Shown here: piece by piece, positions 1 to 5,391 of the stretch
How positions within the stretch are numbered: position 1 is the first letter of the stretch
How the letters are laid out: each line of letters opens with the position of its first letter
Assembly: GCA_015490715.1 (NCBI GenBank)
Contig: WFXH01000075.1
Location: 1-32,596 of the forward strand
Length of the DNA stretch: 32,596 nucleotides
Reading direction: 5' to 3'
DNA from: Saprospiraceae bacterium
Lineage (GTDB): Bacteria; Bacteroidota; Bacteroidia; Chitinophagales; Saprospiraceae
Program-made: the position numbers and the translations under genes
The notes under the pieces: model-generated
What the model saw: only the letters and a program-made list of their open reading frames with translations
What the model was told of the DNA's origin: nothing
The model's database searches: none

Positions 1-1019
1 CCTTCCAACAACTTGATCCCAAATGCCTTATACTCGTATTTGGTGTAAAATGGCTCCCGAAACAACAACTCTTTTTTCGGGCGTAAGCTAAATATCCGAA
101 CCTCCCCTCCCAGACTCAACTTCCAATAATCCGAGATTTCCAAGACCCTCGCCTTGACCTTGACAAGCCTCGTCGTATCGCTGTGTCTGTCCTTGACCTT
201 GATTTGGCGTTCGTATGTCACTTCTCGCTCGCGCTCCAAAAACGGCGTTAGCTCGATAGTCTTGACGATCACATCGATATGGTTGTCGAAAGTTATTAGC
301 TCAGGATAGTAGGGATATATATCCACCCACCGCCCAAAGAGTTGTGGTGGCTGCGAAAGAAAGTAATCCCAGTAACCCGAAAAGGGTACGCCACTTTCAT
401 TTTTGACCTCGATGTGATAATAGGTGGTGCCACATTTATGTGCTTCTATCATCAAATCCTTCGAGTCCTTGTATTCGCCAAATTTTTGGTGCAATTGCTG
501 CAGCAAGTAATAAGCCTTGCGACAATTTTTCTTTGGTTCGCTTTCATGGAAATAATACAACAATTCCCTAGCATGCGTGTACAGATATTGGATGGCCTTT
601 TCTTTAGCATTGTGCTTTGCGGTATCTAAATACTTTAAATTAAACATAAAGCTCAACCTGGCCTCCCTGCCCTTCTTGTCTACGAGGGGTACTAAGGGCC
701 TGATGCGCTTTTGCCGTCGGTCGATTCGGTCGTAGATATCGTATATCTGCGGCCAGTTTTCATCCTTACCTTCGAGCATGAGCCTGTTGATTTCTTCCAC
801 ATCGCGCTCCTGGGCCTTGTTAAACGCCAGCTCCAACAGACGAACCTTCTTCGGCGATTTTTTCTCTTTGCCCTGAAGCGACTTTATGAGCTTTTCAATC
901 GCCTGATCGTAGTGGCCCTGCTCGATGAGCTTCCGAGGTGTGGTACAGTTCGCAATAGCGATAATCAAGGCACCTAGGGCAAGTTTGCTCAATAAACGGG
1001 TTTCTATTGCCTTATACAT
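1..1019 (-). CDS. Putative lipoprotein with helical-repeat-like N-terminal half (partial, runs off left edge)
   Basis: Reading the minus strand from the ATG at 1019-1017 gives an uninterrupted frame to the left edge (339 codons, no stop). The 3' end therefore lies outside the window. The protein starts MYKAIETRLLSKLALG, followed by a hydrophobic stretch ending IAIANC, with Cys25 as the likely lipidated residue. Asn at -1 makes the lipobox imperfect. Residues 28-110 are charged and helical (QGHYDQAIEKL style), resembling a TPR-like hairpin. The second half is richer in aromatic and beta-type sequence (KCGTTYYHIEVKNESG and onward). A Bacteroidota -7 box (TATCTTTG) lies just upstream and supports this start. 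I do not recognise a named family. An outer-membrane or periplasmic lipoprotein is inferred only from the signal. The open frame is certain to be coding-like; the function is unknown. Confidence 0.8.
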   Translation of the reverse strand, partial: MYKAIETRLLSKLALGALIIAIANCTTPRKLIEQGHYDQAIEKLIKSLQGKEKKSPKKVRLLELAFNKAQERDVEEINRLMLEGKDENWPQIYDIYDRIDRRQKRIRPLVPLVDKKGREARLSFMFNLKYLDTAKHNAKEKAIQYLYTHARELLYYFHESEPKKNCRKAYYLLQQLHQKFGEYKDSKDLMIEAHKCGTTYYHIEVKNESGVPFSGYWDYFLSQPPQLFGRWVDIYPYYPELITFDNHIDVIVKTIELTPFLEREREVTYERQIKVKDRHSDTTRLVKVKARVLEISDYWKLSLGGEVRIFSLRPKKELLFREPFYTKYEYKAFGIKLLE

Positions 1020-1311
1020 GATGGCCCCTTTACATTCAGCTCAAAGATAAGGAGAATGCACAGCTCAAAGCCTTTCCGTGTACAAACCTACCAAGACGAA
1101 CGATAAAAATCATCCTTCGGGGCCTTTTACTGCGAAGACCCCTTGTTCCCTCCCTTTGTCACTACCCCTATGCCCTCTGGAAGTAAAAAAATCGAAGCCT
1201 TTTAAGGAACTACAATGTTCGCTGAGATGGTACGATCGTAAGGAGTATAAACCAAGGGCGAAATACATGACTTCCGTCGATTTCCGTTGTGCTCCCTGCG
1301 GTAGAGTGCGA
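1020..1311. other. Intergenic region between the HNH endonuclease gene and the left-edge lipoprotein
   Basis: I see no convincing gene here. It holds the lipoprotein promoter (1042-1068). It also holds a weak minus-strand hairpin (CTTCG/CGAAG arms at 1115-1119 and 1133-1137) followed by five U residues (plus-strand A run 1105-1109). This could terminate the restriction-modification transcript, but the stem is only 5 bp. Confidence 0.4.
1042..1068 (-). promoter_or_regulatory. Candidate Bacteroidota promoter for the left-edge lipoprotein
   Basis: The minus strand carries TATCTTTG (plus-strand CAAAGATA, 1042-1049), an exact TAnnTTTG -7 element. A TTG lies at 1068-1066, 16 bp upstream, slightly shorter than the usual spacing of about 17-23. 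The predicted transcript start is near 1036, leaving a leader of about 17 nt before the ATG at 1019. The 10-mer CTTTGAGCTG occurs at both boxes (1037-1046 and 1061-1070 on the plus strand). Confidence 0.5.
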
Positions 1312-1908
1312 TCACCGCTCCCATTGGATATGTCCGTTGATGTTGTACTTCTCGTAGATTTCGAGTACTTCTTGGCAAAACCGCAGAAGCAGATCATCCC
1401 CTTCCTTCTTTGCAAGCTCGTAGAGTCGTATAAACATCTTTTTACCGGTCTCTGTTTGACGAAGTGTCTTTTTCATAAGATTGTGTTGGGCGCAAAGGGT
1501 TTGGCCATTTTCAATGGTAGATTTTCCTCCGAGGTATTTGGGTTTAATGTGGTCAACGTGCAGCTCCACACCCTCTTGTACTCCTCGACCGCATACGACA
1601 CATCGGTAGCCATCCCTTTTGAGAATTTGTTCTTTTTGCTCTGGAGTAAAATCTTCCACATCGCGATGTTCTACCGCTTCTGGGTCGTAGCGATATACAC
1701 CTTTTCGCACTTTGATCAGTACTCCATCTTCATGCAAATTGCGGATTGCTCGCCAAGGATCCCGCGGCTTACGTCCCGTGAGCCGCAAATATTGCTCTTC
1801 CACCCAATCGACTACCGGACCATGGGGAATGTCTTCATTCGGATGGCGTTTGAAGTATTCTAAAACGAGCTCCCGGATTGTCTTCGTCGGTTTGTCCTTA
1901 CCGCTCAT
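1312..1908 (-). CDS. HNH restriction endonuclease with N-terminal winged-helix-like domain
   Basis: 198 residues. Residues about 10-78 read as a winged-helix-like DNA-binding domain: helices with IRELVLEYFKRHP and WRAIRNLHEDGVLIKV, then a short wing KGVYRYDP. Residues about 88-150 are an HNH nuclease. They contain CVVCGRG (first zinc knuckle), HVDHIKPKYLGG (the D-H of the catalytic beta-beta-alpha-metal fold), ENGQTLCAQHN (catalytic Asn and second metal-binding half). The C-terminus is helical. The gene begins 8 bp after the stop of the methyltransferase gene on the same strand, so the two are probably co-transcribed with the methylase first. Known HNH type II enzymes cleave DNA at short sites protected by a partner methylase. 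The recognition sequence cannot be read from this protein. A stand-alone HNH or McrA-like protein is less likely given the tight pairing. Confidence 0.85.
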   Translation of the reverse strand: MSGKDKPTKTIRELVLEYFKRHPNEDIPHGPVVDWVEEQYLRLTGRKPRDPWRAIRNLHEDGVLIKVRKGVYRYDPEAVEHRDVEDFTPEQKEQILKRDGYRCVVCGRGVQEGVELHVDHIKPKYLGGKSTIENGQTLCAQHNLMKKTLRQTETGKKMFIRLYELAKKEGDDLLLRFCQEVLEIYEKYNINGHIQWER

Positions 1909-1916
1909 AATTCAGC

Positions 1917-2738
1917 TTAAAAAAGCCTTTGCTGTTCTATTTGGGCTTCCGATCGCAGACGATTTACAGCCAATTGGCAGTAATCACGATCAATATCGAC
2001 CCCTATGCCAATGCGGTTGTTTTGATGCGCTGCGATCAAGGTTGTACCGCTCCCCATAAAGGGGTCTAAAATCGTATCGCCTACATAGCTAAAGAGCTTG
2101 ATGCACCTTCTGGGCAACTCTACAGGAAAAGGCGCTGGGTGTCCTACCCTTTTTTTACTTTCGCCATTGAATGTCCACAATCCGTTGGTCCATTGCATAA
2201 ATTCTTCTTTGGTAATATCACTAATCCCGCTACCACTCTTTTTCTTCCAACTGTCCTTGTAGAGCACCACAACGACTTCTACCGGTGCAATAATATAGGG
2301 CGCTGATGCCGACATGAAGGAGCCCCAAGCCGTACGTCTTGAAATATTTCCTTCATTCCAGATGATGGTCGAATGGTATTTCCATCCGACTTCCTTTGCA
2401 ATCGTCGTAATATCGGCGTAGACCGACTGCTGTCCTCCCTTGTTTTTGTCGAGCGGAATGTTCAGACAAAATCGCCCATCGTCTTTCACTAAGCGAAGAC
2501 ATTTGGACAGCCATTTTCGCGTAAATTCGAGATAATCACTGTACGTAGCACTATCATCATGGGTATTATAGCGGATATCGACGTTATACGGCGGCGAAGT
2601 CACGATCAAATCTACGGACGCTTCAGCGATCTCCTCAATGGTGAGGATATCCCCATGATAAATTGCGATATTTTCATAGGAATAAAACGCTCGCGACTGC
2701 TTCTCTACTTGCGCATTCGACATTTGTACTTCCTTCAT
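1917..2738 (-). CDS. Beta-class DNA amino-methyltransferase (N4-cytosine or N6-adenine), type II modification enzyme
   Basis: 273 residues from the ATG at 2738. A second ATG at 2723 (MSNAQ) is preceded by AAGGAAG, which resembles a ribosome binding site, so the true start may be 15 nt later. The catalytic motif IV, VDLIVTSPPYNVDI, lies near residue 45. The AdoMet-binding motif I, DPFMGSGTT, lies near residue 240. That order, catalytic before AdoMet-binding with the target-recognition region between, defines the beta class. SPPY is commonest in N4-cytosine methylases but also occurs in N6-adenine enzymes, so the base is undecided. The HPAPFPVELPRRCI segment is typical of the motif X region in this family. 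The HNH endonuclease follows 8 bp downstream, which makes this the protective partner of a type II system. Confidence 0.92.
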   Translation of the reverse strand: MKEVQMSNAQVEKQSRAFYSYENIAIYHGDILTIEEIAEASVDLIVTSPPYNVDIRYNTHDDSATYSDYLEFTRKWLSKCLRLVKDDGRFCLNIPLDKNKGGQQSVYADITTIAKEVGWKYHSTIIWNEGNISRRTAWGSFMSASAPYIIAPVEVVVVLYKDSWKKKSGSGISDITKEEFMQWTNGLWTFNGESKKRVGHPAPFPVELPRRCIKLFSYVGDTILDPFMGSGTTLIAAHQNNRIGIGVDIDRDYCQLAVNRLRSEAQIEQQRLF

Positions 2739-3055
2739 CGTTGGGTATTTTTCCTGTATGAAATCGTTCTACTGCATGGGCCAACAACGCGCCTCGCTCT
2801 GTAAAGATAATCAACTATTTCATACGATCATAACACTCAAATTAACGAAGGTGTCCCATGGATGTGCTCTTATGCAGGTGAGAAATCCTCATCCTCAAAT
2901 TGCGGTATGCGCTCTTCAAAACATTTGTCTCATTCTCTCAGCGATGACCGCCCGTACCGTGGTGAGGTTGGAGTCACTTCCTTCGCTCGATAAATGGTGA
3001 CCCGATAAAATAAAAAAAGGCCTTTACGGCCACATTTCATCTATCGGTGAGACAT
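2739..3055. other. Intergenic region between tRNA-Leu and the methyltransferase gene
   Basis: About 317 bp without a supported gene. A terminator-like hairpin for the tRNA lies at 3007-3031. A one-mismatch -7 box for the methyltransferase (minus-strand TATCTTTA, plus-strand 2802-2809) has no matching -33 TTG. An 80-codon plus-strand open frame (2758-3000) shows no recognisable protein features and was not called. Confidence 0.5.
3007..3031 (-). terminator. Probable terminator downstream of tRNA-Leu
   Basis: On the minus strand GGCC-GTAAA-GGCC is followed immediately by a T-rich run (plus-strand A7 at 3012-3018, then TAAAAT). The stem is only 4 bp. Its position about 25 nt after the tRNA 3' end and the U tract make a terminator the most likely reading. 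Confidence 0.5.
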
Positions 3056-3143
3056 TGGTGCCCAGAACAGGATTCGAACCTGCACGCCCTCAACGGGCAC
3101 AAGGCCCTCAACCTTGCGTGTCTACCAATTCCACCATCTGGGC
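3056..3143 (-). tRNA. tRNA-Leu (anticodon GAG)
   Basis: The minus strand folds as a class II tRNA. The acceptor arm is GCCCAGA/TCTGGGC, with discriminator A and an encoded CCA (plus-strand TGG, 3056-3058). The D-loop GGTGGAATTGGTAGACACG is typical of bacterial tRNA-Leu. The anticodon stem-loop is CAAGG-TTGAGGG-CCTTG, placing GAG at 34-36. A long variable arm (GCCCGTTGAGGGC) and T arm GCAGG-TTCGAAT-CCTGT complete it. It reads CUC and CUU codons. It has its own upstream promoter (3156-3186). Confidence 0.97.
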
Positions 3144-3155
3144 ATTTTGGCACGG

Positions 3156-3186
3156 CAAAGTTATGCCGCTTTCACTTTTCATACAA
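3156..3186 (-). promoter_or_regulatory. Promoter of tRNA-Leu (Bacteroidota type)
   Basis: The minus strand shows TAACTTTG (plus-strand CAAAGTTA, 3156-3163), an exact TAnnTTTG -7 box. A TTG lies at 3186-3184, exactly 20 bp upstream. This matches the Bacteroidota primary sigma-factor promoter. Transcription should start near 3150, a few bases before the tRNA 5' end. Confidence 0.75.
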
Positions 3187-3322
3187 CAATTTCATACATC
3201 AGATGGTTCGCCATCCAATGTACTACTACCCATATTGGTGCTGCCCTCCCCCAGAATAGCTTACAAAGTTGGCTTATTCAAAAACTTATGCATTGCGATA
3301 CATCAGATATAAAAATATTTTG

Positions 3323-3330
3323 TATATTTG
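3323..3330 (+). promoter_or_regulatory. Candidate -7 promoter element for a plus-strand small RNA
   Basis: TATATTTG is an exact TAnnTTTG match in an AT-rich stretch. No TTG sits at the ideal distance; the nearest is 3293-3295, with a 27-bp spacer, so the -33 half is weak. The predicted start is near 3337. Confidence 0.45.
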
Positions 3331-3336
3331 CATCGT

Positions 3337-3491
3337 TAACTGTGTGAGAGAGGCGAAGTACACCTTGTGGACAGGTTCGATAAAGTATTGGGCAAGCGAG
3401 AGGGACGGTGGTGATTGAAAGATGTAGTTTTCTTATTTTGAGACCTAGTCGAAGAGCCTGAATTTGCCGCTGGGCAAGTTCGGGCTTTTTT
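3337..3491 (+). ncRNA. Candidate small RNA (about 155 nt) convergent with the lpxH-like gene
   Basis: The segment has a -7 promoter box (3323-3330) on its left and a strong intrinsic terminator (3456-3491) on its right. No open reading frame in between looks like a protein, and the DNA is not antisense to a gene except for the last two or three bases at the lpxH stop. A promoter, about 120 nt of non-coding sequence and a 13-bp terminator hairpin are what a stand-alone regulatory or housekeeping small RNA would show. The GGGCAAG motif occurs in the body (about 3390-3396) and again in the terminator stem. I could not match it to tmRNA, RNase P RNA or SRP RNA signatures. A 6S-like RNA is possible by size but unproven. 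A leader for a plus-strand gene is excluded because the next genes are on the minus strand. Confidence 0.5.
3456..3491 (+). terminator. Strong intrinsic terminator (plus strand)
   Basis: The stem arms are GCCTGAATTTGCC (3456-3468) and GGCAAGTTCGGGC (3473-3485). They form 13 continuous base pairs including two G-U pairs, with a GCTG loop, followed by six T (3486-3491). The last T residues double as the complement of the lpxH-like TAA stop codon. In the minus direction there is no U tract, so it acts mainly on plus-strand transcripts. Confidence 0.85.
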
Positions 3492-4239
3492 ATTGCGTAG
3501 TGCCGTAGATCTTTCCTTTGACGTCGAGCAGTACAAAGCATCTTCCGTCGTACTTTCCATAGGTGTTGAATCGCATCCAATCGCCTAAGTTGATGTAATA
3601 TGCCTTGCTGTCGGGTATGTGTTTGATGAGCGGCCAATGTCGGTGGCCAAACACGTAATAGCGCACTGGGTGTTGTAGGGCGTGTTGTCGGGCGAATTCC
3701 CACTGGCTCTCGGGATTCAAAGATCCAAAAGGTCGGTAGGGATGGGCCTTGCGGCTCTTTTCGGACCACTTGCGCGCAAGGGCAACTCCAATGTCGGGGT
3801 GCAGCCATCGAAAGGCTCGTCGCGCAAAGGGATTGCGAAACACCCGCTGCGTCCACTTGTGGGCAACATCGCCGGGCCCAATGCCGTCGCCGTGGTGCAA
3901 GTAAAACAGCTCTCCTAAGATGGGCCCCAAATACGGCTCTTTGTGCACCTGGAGGCCCACCTCTTCTTCGAGATAGCCGTAGGTCCATTGGTCGTGATTG
4001 CCCGGAAAAAAATGCACCGCAATGCCGCGATCCGAAAGCTCTGCCAGCTTGCCCAATAGCCGTACCTGTCCTTTGGGCACGACGTGTCGATATTCAAACC
4101 AAAAATCAAACACGTCTCCCAACAAATACAGAGCCTGAGCATCGCTCTGGATGCGCTCCAACCACTCGACTATACGCGCCTCTTGTGAGCGCCCCGTCCT
4201 GCCGGGCACGAGGTGAAAGTCCGAAGCAAAGTATATCAT
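3490..4239 (-). CDS. lpxH: UDP-2,3-diacylglucosamine diphosphatase-like metallophosphoesterase (LpxH family)
   Basis: 249 residues, close to the usual 240 or so of LpxH. The calcineurin-like metallophosphoesterase motifs are all present in order: DFH (D7, H9), GDVFDFW (D42), GNHD (80-83), HHGDGI near residue 116, and the C-terminal GHRHW near residue 199. LpxH hydrolyses UDP-2,3-diacylglucosamine to lipid X in lipid A biosynthesis at the inner membrane. The spacing of FPGNHDQW and the YLHHGDG segment fit the LpxH branch better than generic phosphodiesterases. Bacteroidota carry LpxH paralogues, so substrate assignment is inferred. A 32-residue membrane ORF ends 12 bp upstream of the ATG and may be co-translated. 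A convergent candidate small RNA terminates exactly on its stop codon. Confidence 0.85.
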   Translation of the reverse strand: MIYFASDFHLVPGRTGRSQEARIVEWLERIQSDAQALYLLGDVFDFWFEYRHVVPKGQVRLLGKLAELSDRGIAVHFFPGNHDQWTYGYLEEEVGLQVHKEPYLGPILGELFYLHHGDGIGPGDVAHKWTQRVFRNPFARRAFRWLHPDIGVALARKWSEKSRKAHPYRPFGSLNPESQWEFARQHALQHPVRYYVFGHRHWPLIKHIPDSKAYYINLGDWMRFNTYGKYDGRCFVLLDVKGKIYGTTQ

Positions 4240-4251
4240 CCCACAGCCGAA

Positions 4252-4350
4252 TTACGGAGCGCTGAGCAATAGAAGGAGAAAAAACACCACAAACAAGACC
4301 ATCACAATGCGAAAGCGAATGTCTCGAACGATCGATTCGTCTCGGCTCAT
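4252..4350 (-). CDS. Small single-pass membrane protein (32 aa), candidate
   Basis: A minus-strand ATG at 4350 opens 32 codons ending in TAA at 4254-4252. It encodes MSRDESIVRDIRFRI followed by a wholly hydrophobic stretch (VMVLFVVFFLLLLLSAP). An acidic/basic head of about 15 residues plus one transmembrane segment reaching the C-terminus is a common small-membrane-protein design. The stop is 12 bp before the lpxH-like start, so it could be the first cistron of that operon. The frame has no usable start further upstream. I do not recognise a family. It could be a chance ORF, but the clean charged-to-hydrophobic switch and operon spacing argue for a real gene. Confidence 0.5.
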   Translation of the reverse strand: MSRDESIVRDIRFRIVMVLFVVFFLLLLLSAP

Positions 4351-4568
4351 CTTTTCTGAGTTTTGGTATCGAATGAAGATATGCCTGTGCGAAGTCTTTT
4401 CGTCGCATGGGCACTGATCAAAACTGCAAAAACGATACCATAAGGATCAATCATAATGTGTTGTAAATTAATAAATTGCCGCTTCTTTTAATGCGTTTTT
4501 GCATCCCTTAGATCGCTCAGTGCATTACATCTTATAGCAGAACGTTATGCGTAAAAACACCCGTTCTC
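4351..4568. other. Intergenic region upstream of the small membrane ORF
   Basis: About 218 bp between the end of the rRNA methyltransferase gene and the small ORF. I see no gene and no clear TAnnTTTG box. A 6-bp inverted repeat (AGAACG/CGTTCT, 4539-4567) lies just beyond the methyltransferase stop but has no U tract. Confidence 0.4.
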
Positions 4569-5381
4569 TTATCGTACAACTGTTTTATAATCGCGCTGCC
4601 AAACTCCCCAATAGAGACTTACAGCCACCGATACGGAGACGTTGAGCGAATCGACCGAGCCCCTCATGGGGATGGTAAAGCGCTCGTCGGCATGCCGGAT
4701 CCAGAACTCCGTCAGACCGCGATCCTCAGCCCCGTAGGCGAGCACGCAGGGCTGACTAAAGTCCATTTCATACAGGGAGCGATAAGCGGGCAGAGCGGCG
4801 GCAAAGAGGGCTAAGCGATTGTTGCGGATCCACTGAAGTAGTTTTTCAGCACTTTCTGCCACGACGGGTAGGGAAAACACCGCCCCTTGGCTTGCGCGAA
4901 CGACATTGGGATGCCATACATCGACGATTTCATCGGCGATCAAAATCCCATCGACCCCTGCGGCATCGGCTGTGCGCAATACGGCACCGAGATTGCCGGG
5001 CTTTTCGACCTTTTCGAGCAAAACGTACCAGGCCCGCTCTCCTACCGACAAGTCTTCAAGACAGTAGTTTCGCTTGGTCAAGACCAGGAGGACACCTTCG
5101 GTCTTCTGGCGATATGCCACAGCTGCATAGGCACGGGCACTCACATAGGTCACCGGGCAATCAGAGGGCAATTGGCGGCGCAGGTCTTCCTCCACACTTT
5201 GCGGAAGGATGTCGGGACAGATATAGGCCTCAACGGGGATAAATCCACTCTGTAAGGCGCGCCGGCATTCGCGGACCCCTTCGACCACAAAATGCATGGC
5301 CGCACGACGCTCCTTGCCCTTGTACAGGCGCCGAAGGGCGCTGAGCCTGGAATTGCGAGGGCTTTCGATATAGGACATCAC
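4569..5381 (-). CDS. SpoU/TrmH-family RNA 2'-O-ribose methyltransferase
   Basis: 270 residues. Residues 1-105 form the small N-terminal substrate-binding domain (IESPRNSRLSALRRL..., FVVEGVRECRRAL). The SPOUT catalytic domain follows with its three hallmarks: motif 1 EKPGNLGAVLRTADAAG with the catalytic Asn and Arg, motif 2 LAYGAEDRGL, and motif 3 IPMRGSVDSLNVSVSVAV, which forms the AdoMet-binding knot. Family members 2'-O-methylate riboses in 23S rRNA or tRNA. The two-domain layout matches RlmB- or TsnR-type enzymes rather than single-domain TrmL. The exact target nucleotide cannot be read. The gene starts with two Met codons (MMSY) and lies 10 bp downstream of the CBS-fusion gene, so the two are probably co-transcribed. 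Confidence 0.93.
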   Translation of the reverse strand: MMSYIESPRNSRLSALRRLYKGKERRAAMHFVVEGVRECRRALQSGFIPVEAYICPDILPQSVEEDLRRQLPSDCPVTYVSARAYAAVAYRQKTEGVLLVLTKRNYCLEDLSVGERAWYVLLEKVEKPGNLGAVLRTADAAGVDGILIADEIVDVWHPNVVRASQGAVFSLPVVAESAEKLLQWIRNNRLALFAAALPAYRSLYEMDFSQPCVLAYGAEDRGLTEFWIRHADERFTIPMRGSVDSLNVSVSVAVSLYWGVWQRDYKTVVR

Positions 5382-5391
5382 CGGTCGTATA

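Noticed and set aside
1078-1863. Plus-strand open frame of 261 codons
   Set aside because: It is antisense to the HNH endonuclease gene, whose motifs are clear, and the translated sequence has no recognisable features.
2758-3000. Plus-strand open frame of 80 codons between the methyltransferase and tRNA
   Set aside because: No helix-turn-helix or other pattern, no promoter in that direction. It does not look like a restriction-modification controller protein.
4539-4567. Inverted repeat AGAACG/CGTTCT next to the rRNA methyltransferase stop
   Set aside because: Only 6 bp with a 17-nt loop and no U tract in either direction, so not a credible terminator.
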